The translations under genes were made by a program, and so were the position numbers. A DNA stretch of 28,585 nucleotides from Clostridia bacterium (GTDB lineage: Bacteria > Bacillota > Clostridia > Christensenellales > Borkfalkiaceae), in the NCBI GenBank assembly GCA_017504065.1, contig JAFVRU010000058.1, positions 1 to 28,585 of the forward strand, written 5' to 3'. The first letter of the stretch is position 1. Each line of letters opens with the position of its first letter. Below, one piece after another: positions 1 through 6,123 of the stretch. The notes below the pieces were generated by a model. That model searched no databases and was not told where the DNA came from. It worked only from the letters and a program-made list of their open reading frames with translations.

Positions 1-6
1 AGCCCC

Positions 7-35
7 TTGACAAATAAAAAAAATTATATTATACT
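7..35 (+). promoter_or_regulatory. sigma-A type promoter for the small membrane protein
   Basis: TTGACA at 7-12 and TATACT at 30-35, with a 17-base spacer, sit 30 bases before the start codon. Both boxes are at or one base from consensus. The first 13 bases (CCCCTTGACAAAT) also occur at the minus-strand promoter near 4357. Confidence 0.8.
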
Positions 36-64
36 GATAGTATAAAAATAAGGAGGTAGGTTTT

Positions 65-283
65 ATGGCAAAAAAGAGCGATTATTTCGGTCTTGACAGA
101 GTGATCAGCATTATCCTTGCGATTATCCCCTTTACCGCTTGGATTTTAGGTGTTGTTACGAGATTCCAAGAAGGCAAAATCGTAGCGGGCGTTATCCGTA
201 TTTTCGGCGGTTGGTTGATCTGGATTTTGGACTTGGTTTGCATGATCATGAACAATCAAATTTGTAGGCTGTTAAACGTATAA
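65..283 (+). CDS. small two-span membrane protein, unknown function
   Basis: A 72-aa protein with two hydrophobic segments (about residues 13-31 and 42-62) separated by a short charged loop (TRFQEGK), and a Lys-rich N-terminus, so probably a small integral membrane protein. The start ATG follows an ideal AGGAGG (51-56) by 8 bases, a near-consensus promoter lies just upstream and a clean terminator follows, so it is a single-gene transcription unit. I do not recognise a named family. Its size and shape resemble small YqaE/Pmp3-like membrane peptides, but I see no diagnostic motif and would not transfer that name. No neighbouring gene suggests a function. Confidence 0.75.
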   Translation: MAKKSDYFGLDRVISIILAIIPFTAWILGVVTRFQEGKIVAGVIRIFGGWLIWILDLVCMIMNNQICRLLNV

Positions 284-298
284 CCGAAACTGAAAACC

Positions 299-331
299 AA
301 AATCGGCTTCCATCAGGAAGCCGATTTTTCT
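299..331 (+). terminator. intrinsic terminator of the 65-283 gene
   Basis: An 11-bp perfect stem (AATCGGCTTCC, 301-311, with GGAAGCCGATT, 316-326) closes a 4-base loop ATCA and runs into a T-rich tract. It separates this gene from the convergent ParB-like gene. Confidence 0.9.
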
Positions 332-344
332 TTATTTACCACTT

Positions 345-1184
345 TCAATCCCGATCGAAGCTCTCGATCATATCCAAAAATTCTTCGAAGCGGTATAAAT
401 CTTCAGCCGAATAATAATCTATGTAAATCCTGCCTTTTTTGTCGTTCCCGATCAAAGAAACTTTCGTGCGGAACACGCTACGCATGCGCTCGACAAACGC
501 CTTTAATGCTTCGCTTTTCGCGGCGACCTTCGCGGCTTTTTCCTGTTCTAAAATTTCAGGCGGAGTCAAAAACGCCTTGACTGCGCGCTCCATCTCCCGC
601 ACGGAGTACCCGCGCTTTAACGCTTCTTCCGCAATCGCGAACTGTTGTGATTCGGGTACGCGGACGAGCGTCCGCGCATGCCCCGCCGACAACCGACCGC
701 TTTCCACCAGCCCAATAACTTCGGGAACAAGCGTTAAAAGCCGTAACGTATTGGCGACGGCAGGGCGGGATTTTCCGATCAAAGCCGCAACGTCGTCCTG
801 CGTTAAACCGTGTTCTTTGACCAGCTTTTTCATCAAATACGCTTCTTCCATCGCGCCGAGTTTTTCCGTTTTCAGTTGCTCTATCAACGAAAACGTTTCG
901 GCGTTTTTGTCCGTGAATTGATAGACGCGAACCTGCACTTCCGTAGTCCCCGTCGCTTTCAAAGCATAAAAATCCTTGTCCGCCGCGAGCAAACGGTATC
1001 TACCGCCGTCCTGTTTGTTCACGGAAAATTCGGGCGCGCCGTTCAATAAAAAGTATGCCGCGCGGTTTTTTAATTCCTTTTTGTCCCAATCTTCAAAAAC
1101 CGTTTCCGTATCGATGAGCGACGTTGACAACGTCTTTTTTTCATAGTCCATATCTAGCGATTTTCTTCGTTTTACCCGTTTCAT
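345..1184 (-). CDS. ParB/Spo0J/Noc-family DNA-binding protein with degenerate CTP-binding motifs
   Basis: A 279-aa protein. The ATG at 1184 is chosen over a TTG at 1208 because AGGAAAGGTG lies 6 bases before the ATG. The middle is typically ParB: helix-turn-helix TQDDVAALIGKSRPAVANTL (128-147) followed by GRLSAGHARTL (163-173). The C-terminus (241-273) matches the ParB dimerisation region (KKGRIYIDYYSAEDL). The N-terminal domain is odd. Where ParB has the CTP-binding GERRxRA box this protein has AADKDFYALK (67-76), and where ParB has ENLQR it has EQLKT (102-106). The family call is solid; its role is not. It may be a Noc-like or regulatory paralogue that binds a site without clamping by CTP, and a complete ParB may be encoded elsewhere. 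It lies downstream of ftsH but a terminator separates them. Confidence 0.85.
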   Translation of the reverse strand: MKRVKRRKSLDMDYEKKTLSTSLIDTETVFEDWDKKELKNRAAYFLLNGAPEFSVNKQDGGRYRLLAADKDFYALKATGTTEVQVRVYQFTDKNAETFSLIEQLKTEKLGAMEEAYLMKKLVKEHGLTQDDVAALIGKSRPAVANTLRLLTLVPEVIGLVESGRLSAGHARTLVRVPESQQFAIAEEALKRGYSVREMERAVKAFLTPPEILEQEKAAKVAAKSEALKAFVERMRSVFRTKVSLIGNDKKGRIYIDYYSAEDLYRFEEFLDMIESFDRD

Positions 1185-1232
1185 TGCTCTCACCTTTCCT
1201 AATTTCAACGCATACCTGCCTACGCCTTTTAC

Positions 1233-1270
1233 AAAAACGGGGCAGTTTCTTGAAACAACCCCGTTTTCCC
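1233..1270 (-). terminator. terminator downstream of ftsH
   Basis: AAAACGGGG (1234-1242) pairs with CCCCGTTTT (1259-1267), with an inner GTTTC/GAAAC stem. Read on the minus strand it ends in five T. It begins 4 bases after the ftsH stop, so the ParB-like gene probably has its own promoter or depends on read-through. Confidence 0.85.
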
Positions 1271-1273
1271 TTT

Positions 1274-3268
1274 TTATTCTTCGTCTTTCGTTTCTTCCGC
1301 TTGCGCTTTTGCTTCTTCTACAGCAGGTTCTTCTTTCGGCTGCGCCGCTTCCGCATTGGATTCATCGTCTATCAAATGCTCTTTTGACGGTTTTGTTACA
1401 AATACAAACGGATTGGATTTCCGCGTTTCTTCCTGACCGTCCATCGCTTCGATGACTTCTTTATAGCTCTTGCCTTCCATCAGCATACCGACTTCTTCGG
1501 TGTAAATGGTTTCCTTTTCAACCAACACACGGGACATATTATCCAAAATCGAGCGGTTTTCTTTCAAAAGCTTCGTCGCCCGTTCATGCGCTTCCGAAAT
1601 CAACCGACGGATTTCCGAATCGATCGTCGCCGCCGTTTCTTGCGAATACCCGCCGCGACTTTGATTGCCGTATTCCATACCCATAAACACGGGTTGATCG
1701 GAGTCGTACGCCACAAGCCCGAGTTTCTCACTCATACCCCATTGCGTTACCATGCGCCGCGCGATATCGGAAACGTGCTGCAAGTCCGCGCTCGCGCCCG
1801 TCGTTACGTCTTTGATGACGAGTTCTTCCGCTACACGCCCACCGAGCGCCATACAAATATTGTCGATGAGTTTGTTATACGAAACGTCGTTATCGTCCGT
1901 TTCGGGACGAGTCATCGTATACCCTACCGCTCTGCCGCGGGGAATAATCGAAACTTCGTGCACGGGATCGCAATGCTTACACAAGCAAGCGAGAATCGCG
2001 TGTCCTGCTTCGTGGTACGCCGTACAGCGTTTGTCCGATTCGGTAACGACTCGACTCTTCTTTTGCGGACCCATAATGACTTTGTTGATCCCGTCGTACA
2101 ATTCCAAATTGCCGATGAGTTTTTTACCGTTTCTCGCCGCCAAGATCGCCGCTTCGTTCAAAAGGTTGGCGAGTTCCGCGCCCGAGAAACCTGCGGTAAT
2201 CCGCGCTACCGTTTTAAAGTTGACGTCCGGCGCCATCGGTTTGTTTCTCGCATGCACTCTCAGGATTTGTTCCCGACCTTTTACGTCGGGCAAGTTGACG
2301 TTGATTTGTCGATCAAAACGACCGGGACGGAGCAATGCAGGGTCGAGAATATCCGCGCGATTCGTCGCCGCCATAACGATAATGCCGTCATTGCTTTCGA
2401 ATCCGTCCATCTGTACAAGAATTTGGTTGAGCGTTTGTTCACGTTCATCGTGTCCGCCGCCGAGCCCTGCGCCGCGACGACGACCGACCGCGTCGATTTC
2501 GTCAACGAAAATGATACACGGTTGGTTCTTTTTCGCAAGATCGAACAAGTCGCGCACACGCTTTGCGCCGACGCCGACGTACATTTCTACGAAATCCGAA
2601 CCGGATACCGAGAAGAACGGTACGCCCGCTTCGCCTGCAACCGCTTTTGCGAACAACGTTTTACCTGTTCCCGGCGGGCCTACAAGCAATACGCCCGACG
2701 GAATCCGCGCTCCGAGATTGGAGAACTTTTTCGGACTACGTAAAAATTCTACGACTTCCTGCAATTCTTCCTTTTCTTCTTCCGCGCCCGCAACGTCCGA
2801 GAAACGAACCTTCAGGTTGTTTTGCACGTGCGCTTTGGCTTTGCCGATGTTCATTGCCGCGTTCCCGCCGCCTGCCGCGCTGCGCATGATAAAGAAGAAA
2901 ATGAGCGCGACCGCAACTACCCCAAGCAAGGGGAAGATGCTCGACCAAATACTTTCTTCATTGGGGTCGGAAAAAGTGTATTTAATGTTCTTACCCGCTT
3001 CCCCTAAATCCGCAATAAATTGTTTCGCGTCTACATAATCGTATACCGACGGACCGTTCGTAACGTACGTAGCGTTTGCCGCGTACCCCGTCCATTCGTA
3101 GCCGTCAAAGTTGATCTTAGTGAACTCCCCACGCGCCGCCATTTGCGTAAATTCATTAAACGCGATTTCTTTTTCACCGCTGAATACGTCGGACAACAGT
3201 ACGCCGACAATCGCGACGATCACCACCGCGACGACGATCCATATAATCGTTTTTGTTTTTCTACTCAA
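1274..3268 (-). CDS. ftsH: FtsH, membrane-bound ATP-dependent zinc metalloprotease
   Basis: A 664-aa protein of typical FtsH length that degrades misfolded membrane proteins and short-lived regulators. It has a transmembrane helix at about 7-25, an extracytoplasmic domain, and a second helix at about 111-128. The AAA+ module has Walker A GPPGTGKT (197-204), Walker B IIFVDEID (252-259) and the second region of homology ending RPGRFDR. The protease has HEAGH (419-423) with the likely third zinc ligand Asp495 in GASADLQ. The C-terminus (from about 630) is acidic and low complexity. The start is TTG with AAGGAG 8 bases upstream. A possible promoter is TTGGAA (3362-3367) and GATTAT (3339-3344), spacing 17, which is weak. 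Two direct CCGATTA copies lie within that promoter. Confidence 0.98.
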   Translation of the reverse strand: MSRKTKTIIWIVVAVVIVAIVGVLLSDVFSGEKEIAFNEFTQMAARGEFTKINFDGYEWTGYAANATYVTNGPSVYDYVDAKQFIADLGEAGKNIKYTFSDPNEESIWSSIFPLLGVVAVALIFFFIMRSAAGGGNAAMNIGKAKAHVQNNLKVRFSDVAGAEEEKEELQEVVEFLRSPKKFSNLGARIPSGVLLVGPPGTGKTLFAKAVAGEAGVPFFSVSGSDFVEMYVGVGAKRVRDLFDLAKKNQPCIIFVDEIDAVGRRRGAGLGGGHDEREQTLNQILVQMDGFESNDGIIVMAATNRADILDPALLRPGRFDRQINVNLPDVKGREQILRVHARNKPMAPDVNFKTVARITAGFSGAELANLLNEAAILAARNGKKLIGNLELYDGINKVIMGPQKKSRVVTESDKRCTAYHEAGHAILACLCKHCDPVHEVSIIPRGRAVGYTMTRPETDDNDVSYNKLIDNICMALGGRVAEELVIKDVTTGASADLQHVSDIARRMVTQWGMSEKLGLVAYDSDQPVFMGMEYGNQSRGGYSQETAATIDSEIRRLISEAHERATKLLKENRSILDNMSRVLVEKETIYTEEVGMLMEGKSYKEVIEAMDGQEETRKSNPFVFVTKPSKEHLIDDESNAEAAQPKEEPAVEEAKAQAEETKDEE

Positions 3269-3484
3269 AATCCTTTCTCCTTATTTTCTAGTCCGTAAAC
3301 CAACCTTTTTCCGTATAGCCGTACTTCATTTATACGCGATAATCGGAATTTCTAATCGGTTTTCCAAGATTTTCTTTTTTTGTATTTTTCAGACGGTATT
3401 ATTTTACCATAAGCGGCGACCTTTTTCAAGCATTTCTACGTCCATTTTTAAAACATTTAACAAACGTTCACCGTTTATACACAA

Positions 3485-3500
3485 TGTTTCACGCGAAAAA
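3485..3500. promoter_or_regulatory. parS-like site
   Basis: TGTTTCACGCGAAAAA matches the 16-bp parS palindrome TGTTTCACGTGAAACA at 14 of 16 positions by eye. It lies in the intergenic region upstream of ftsH, about 2.3 kb from the ParB-like gene. Real parS sites usually tolerate few changes, so this may be a weak or specialised site, or chance. Confidence 0.35.
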
Positions 3501-3592
3501 AGCCGAATTTGTGCTAAATCTACGGTGCAAAAGAACAAGAAATGTTCGTTTTGTTACAGAAAAAATTTTTTTTAAAATATTTTGTCGTTTCG

Positions 3593-3621
3593 TTTACTTT
3601 TTTTTCAGAATGCGGTAAAAT
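3593..3621 (+). promoter_or_regulatory. promoter of the candidate sRNA
   Basis: TTTACT (3593-3598) and TAAAAT (3616-3621) are spaced by 17 bases on the plus strand. Each box matches consensus at four or five positions. Transcription would begin near 3628. Confidence 0.5.
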
Positions 3622-3627
3622 AGACTT

Positions 3628-3736
3628 GTAGATCGGTTGTGTAGAACCGAAACGTAAAACAGCTCATCATTTTCCCCCTTATCATATTTTGGGTAAACGC
3701 CTTGGGATTGCAAAATCGCAAGGCGGTTACTTTTTT
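3628..3736 (+). ncRNA. candidate trans-acting small RNA, about 110 nt
   Basis: This stretch has no credible reading frame but has all the parts of an sRNA gene. A promoter precedes it. There is a 5' hairpin (TCGGTT, 3633-3638, with AACCGA, 3645-3650). An unpaired middle carries CCCCC in TTTTCCCCCTTA (3671-3681), and a long terminator closes it. The terminator arms are 3693-3709 and 3714-3730, with two mismatches, a GCAA loop and TTTTTT at 3731-3736. C-rich single-stranded stretches in Firmicutes sRNAs such as FsrA and RsaE pair with ribosome sites; a similar role here is inference. I cannot match it to a named RNA family. It points away from ftsH, so the two are divergent. Confidence 0.5.
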
Positions 3737-3900
3737 GCACAAGGCAATGCCTTAACTGAGTCTTTCTATCTTCCCCCGTCGCTAAGGGGTTGCCTGTTCG
3801 TTACCCGATTGTCATTCTGGAACGCAACCGCTCCTTTGTCATACCGACCAAGGGAGTGAAACGACCGCGTGGAGCGTATCCCGCGTTGTCCTTGCAAACG
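3737..3900 (-). repeat. diverged inverted copies of the dispersed repeat seen at 24.6-24.85 kb
   Basis: Read on the minus strand, this holds the same ordered blocks as the 89-bp repeat: GATAGAAAGACTCAG (complement of about 3757-3771), then a small hairpin AAGGC-AAT-GCCTT (3741-3753), with GATGACAA-like blocks at matching distance (TGTCAT at 3810-3815). A second, weaker set follows (GGAACGCAA, then TTTGTCAT at 3835-3842). It is older than the 24-kb array and non-coding. Short frames crossing it are not genes. Confidence 0.6.
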
Positions 3901-3942
3901 AAGCGTCCGATCGTTGTAAAATACTCCAACAAAACGACAACT

Positions 3943-4323
3943 CCCCCCTGTCCTTACAGGGGGGATAATGAGTTGCGTTTTTTAATATTCAATTGTTGGG
4001 TGTATTACGTTTCTTGCGATCCGTGTCTTTTCGAACGTAATTTCGCGTGCGGTTCTCCGCTTACTCTTTACGGATCTTTCTTATTTACACCCCTTTCCTA
4101 TACTGTTCATTGGTCTTTACTCCTTTACACCCGTTTTGCCAAAGTACCTGCATTGAAAATTGTAAGGTTCTATCACTTTTCATACCTCCTTTGACTGAAT
4201 TTTTTGCCGCATCCCTACGGCGTCTTGCCGATCCCTATCGGCTTTACCTTATTTGTTCATCGGTGTATTCTCTCCGTCTTTTTGAAAGTTTGAAACATTT
4301 TTTGTTTCGTTCTTTCTTTTTGT
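3943..4323 (-). ncRNA. candidate structured RNA with a pseudoknotted domain
   Basis: A strong minus-strand promoter (4330-4357) starts a transcript with no long reading frame. Near the 5' end are two back-to-back hairpins, 4227-4242 and 4206-4221, each showing TAGGGAT in its apex on the minus strand. The 3' domain has GGGTGT (4092-4087) pairing with ACACCC (4003-3998). Inside it are GATCCGT (4076-4070) with ACGGATC (4024-4018), a GCGG/CCGC hairpin (4060-4049), and ATTACGTT (4041-4034) with AACGTAAT (4011-4004). The last two long helices interlock in H-type pseudoknot order. A perfect 9-bp hairpin (3943-3951 with 3956-3964, outer CAACTC/GAGTTG) may terminate it, though the minus-strand T-tract is weak. 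It could be a stand-alone RNA, a leader of a lost gene, or remains of a mobile element RNA. I cannot assign a known class. Confidence 0.45.
4117..4176 (-). CDS. possible 19-codon leader peptide inside the structured RNA
   Basis: AAAGGAGG lies exactly 8 bases before a GTG at 4176, which opens a 19-codon frame ending at TAA (4117-4119). Its last codons carry another AAGGAG, 9 bases before an ATG (4110) that opens a 9-codon frame ending at 4081. The spacing is ideal for translation, but neither peptide is recognisable, and the same bases take part in the proposed RNA helices. They may be true tiny peptides, remnants of a decayed gene, or chance. Confidence 0.2.
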   Translation of the reverse strand: MIEPYNFQCRYFGKTGVKE

Positions 4324-4329
4324 GCCTTT

Positions 4330-4357
4330 ATTATAGCATAAAATTTTAATTTGTCAA
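4330..4357 (-). promoter_or_regulatory. strong promoter of the structured RNA region
   Basis: On the minus strand, TTGACA (4357-4352) and TATAAT (4335-4330) are both perfect consensus, spaced by 16 bases. It lies about 110 bases beyond the mreB stop and points into the non-coding region, so a transcript is expected there. Confidence 0.8.
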
Positions 4358-4399
4358 GGGGTTTTTGAAAAATTTTTTGAATTTTTTTTAAATTTTTTT

Positions 4400-4450
4400 T
4401 AGAAATCGGCGGAACTCCTTTATTTTCAAGGAGTTCCGCCGTTAAAATTT
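4400..4450. terminator. bidirectional terminator after mreB
   Basis: A perfect 14-bp stem, CGGCGGAACTCCTT (4407-4420) with AAGGAGTTCCGCCG (4428-4441), is flanked by A/T runs on both sides. On the minus strand it ends the ppx-maf-mreB cluster. Confidence 0.9.
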
Positions 4451-4464
4451 TTTTTAATTTTCTC

Positions 4465-5475
4465 TTAATCGGAGAAATTTTTCGCAAAACGAAGCAATAA
4501 TTCCTTATCACGGAGCAAAACACCGCCGCCGAGCACGGTCGCAAACTGCGGTTCTTCGCAAACGCGGAAACGCATATTCAGCTTCGAACCTATATACTGC
4601 GGAGCATACGGAATTTTCATGACTCCGCCCGAAAGATACACGCCGTTCCGATTGACGATCGCCGCAACTTCCGCGGGTAAATTCCGCACTACCGCTTGCG
4701 CGTACTCGATTACCTTATTTATATATACGCGTATGCAATCGGTCAAATCCGCCGCTTGGACGGACGTGGACGACGGTTGACAAGTCTCCGTCGAACTGCC
4801 TTCCGCAACCATCGTGCCGAGCGCGCCTTGCGCAAGCGATCCGATTTCATTCTTAATCCGTTCCGCCGTCAACGCGCCGATTAAAAGCCGGTTATTGTTC
4901 GCGATCTTGGAAATGACATTCGCGTCCATATTGTTCCCGCCGACGTTCATCGAAATCCCCGCAATCAGCCCGTCCGCAGAAACCACCGCCGCATTGGATA
5001 CGCCGCCGCCGACGTCTAAACAGAACACGGGATCGGAATCGGTGAGTATAGCGCCCGCGCCGAGCGCCGCTAAATACGGCTGTTCCACAAACCAGACCTT
5101 TTTTAAGCCGCATTCTTCCGTTAAGTTCGCATACGCGGAAAGACTGCGCTCGGAAATTCCGCAAGGTACGCTAAACAGTACTTGCGCGCGACGGAGCGTC
5201 GACGGTTTCATGCCGATCCGCGATAAAAACTCCGTCAGCATCGCCGCCGCCAAACGCATATCGACAATTTCGCCTTCGTACACGGGGTAAACAATGCTCG
5301 TATACTCCGCCGTTTTTCCGATCAGGTTTTTGGCTTCTTTCCCGATCGCTTTGATGGTCGCGTCTTCCCCGACCACCGCCACGCACGACGGCTCGGCAAG
5401 CACGATTCCGCTATTCGTATCCGCGCGATAAATTTTCGTCATTGACGAGCCCAAATCAATCGCAAGTTTTATCAT
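4465..5475 (-). CDS. mreB: MreB/Mbl-family actin-like cell-shape protein (divergent)
   Basis: A 336-aa protein of normal MreB length. MreB filaments under the membrane guide lateral cell-wall synthesis. Actin-fold signatures are present: phosphate-1 loop DLGSSMTK (7-14), EQPYLAALGAG (131-141), phosphate-2 loop DVGGG (154-158) and the adenosine motif YLSGGVMKI (280-288). Several differ from textbook MreB (DLGTANT, DIGGGTT, LTGGGALL), so this may be a diverged paralogue. A polar insertion rich in Ser/Thr (about 225-240) is unusual. The ATG follows AAAGGAG by 7 bases. The neighbour order maf-mreB is the one seen in Bacillus and relatives, which supports the shape-gene identity. No mreC or mreD follows here. 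Confidence 0.85.
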   Translation of the reverse strand: MIKLAIDLGSSMTKIYRADTNSGIVLAEPSCVAVVGEDATIKAIGKEAKNLIGKTAEYTSIVYPVYEGEIVDMRLAAAMLTEFLSRIGMKPSTLRRAQVLFSVPCGISERSLSAYANLTEECGLKKVWFVEQPYLAALGAGAILTDSDPVFCLDVGGGVSNAAVVSADGLIAGISMNVGGNNMDANVISKIANNNRLLIGALTAERIKNEIGSLAQGALGTMVAEGSSTETCQPSSTSVQAADLTDCIRVYINKVIEYAQAVVRNLPAEVAAIVNRNGVYLSGGVMKIPYAPQYIGSKLNMRFRVCEEPQFATVLGGGVLLRDKELLLRFAKNFSD

Positions 5476-5487
5476 AGCCCTACTCCT

Positions 5488-6072
5488 TTATACTTCTTCC
5501 GTCTCCGCTTGCACCCGCGCGATCAGCTCCGCGCAAAGCTCTACGGGCAACCCCACGACGTTGGAAAAGCTGCCCTGAATCCGCTCCACAAGTCCGCCGT
5601 CCTGAATCCCGTACGCGCCCGCTTTATCCATTGGCGAGCCCGTAGCGATATACGCGCGGATTTGTTCTTCCGTCAACGGAAAAAACCGTACTTCCGTCCG
5701 CGCCGCCGCCACGAGCTTCTCCGTCCCGCCTTTTTTGGGGTACACAATACACACGCCCGTATAGACTTCGTGCGTTTGTCCCGAAAGCATGGACAGCATG
5801 GAAAAAGCGTCCGCTTCGTCCTTGGGCTTTCCAAGCACTTTTCCGTCAAATGCCACTACCGTGTCCGCGCCGAGTACAATTTTCCCATGCGCAGTCGGGT
5901 ACGTGGCAACTTCCGTCGCTTTCTGCTCCGCAAGCGTTTTCACGAGCATTTCCGGCGAAAGCGTTCCGTCCGTTTTTTCTTCGCCCTGCGACGGAATAAC
6001 GTCAAATTTTTCAATCAGTTGCCCCAACAGTTCTTTGCGCCGCGGGGACGCGCTTGCCAAAATCCATTCCAT
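5488..6072 (-). CDS. maf: Maf-family nucleoside triphosphate pyrophosphatase
   Basis: A 194-aa protein. Maf proteins hydrolyse dTTP, UTP and modified nucleotides to monophosphates, preventing misincorporation, and are linked to septum formation in Bacillus. The N-terminal SASPRRKELL (from about residue 7), a central LGADTVV and LGKPKD, and SPMDKAGAYGIQ near the C-terminus are the family signatures. The family normally begins just before the SASPRR motif, so the ATG at 6072 (or TTG at 6078) is the only sensible start. No good ribosome site precedes it. Instead a terminator-like hairpin abuts the start. The gene ends 12 bases before the mreB start. Confidence 0.95.
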   Translation of the reverse strand: MEWILASASPRRKELLGQLIEKFDVIPSQGEEKTDGTLSPEMLVKTLAEQKATEVATYPTAHGKIVLGADTVVAFDGKVLGKPKDEADAFSMLSMLSGQTHEVYTGVCIVYPKKGGTEKLVAAARTEVRFFPLTEEQIRAYIATGSPMDKAGAYGIQDGGLVERIQGSFSNVVGLPVELCAELIARVQAETEEV

Positions 6073-6076
6073 AGCC

Positions 6077-6117
6077 AAAGAAAAAGCCGCTATCCCTATC
6101 CGTCGGGAATCGCGGCT
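6077..6117 (-). terminator. terminator-like hairpin between ppx and maf
   Basis: On the minus strand AGCCGC (6117-6112) pairs with GCGGCT (6090-6085), extended inwards by ATTCCC/GGGAT, and is followed by TTTTTCTTT (6085-6077). The T-tract ends only 4 bases before the maf ATG and overlaps an alternative TTG start. It looks like a true terminator, or an attenuator controlling maf. Confidence 0.7.
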
Positions 6118-6123
6118 GTAACG

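Noticed and set aside
1586..3038. Plus-strand frames of 385 and 428 codons opposite ftsH
   Set aside because: Antisense shadows of ftsH; their compositions are biased and they show no motifs.
4018..4076. tmRNA, RNase P RNA or 6S RNA as identity of the pseudoknotted region
   Set aside because: None of their conserved sequences (tRNA-like ends, tag frame, GAGGAAAGTCC, or a long single bubble) could be found.
3790..4194. Plus-strand 134-codon frame in the intergenic RNA region
   Set aside because: It crosses repeat copies and the RNA helices, has no ribosome site and reads as low-quality Cys/Arg/Phe-rich peptide.
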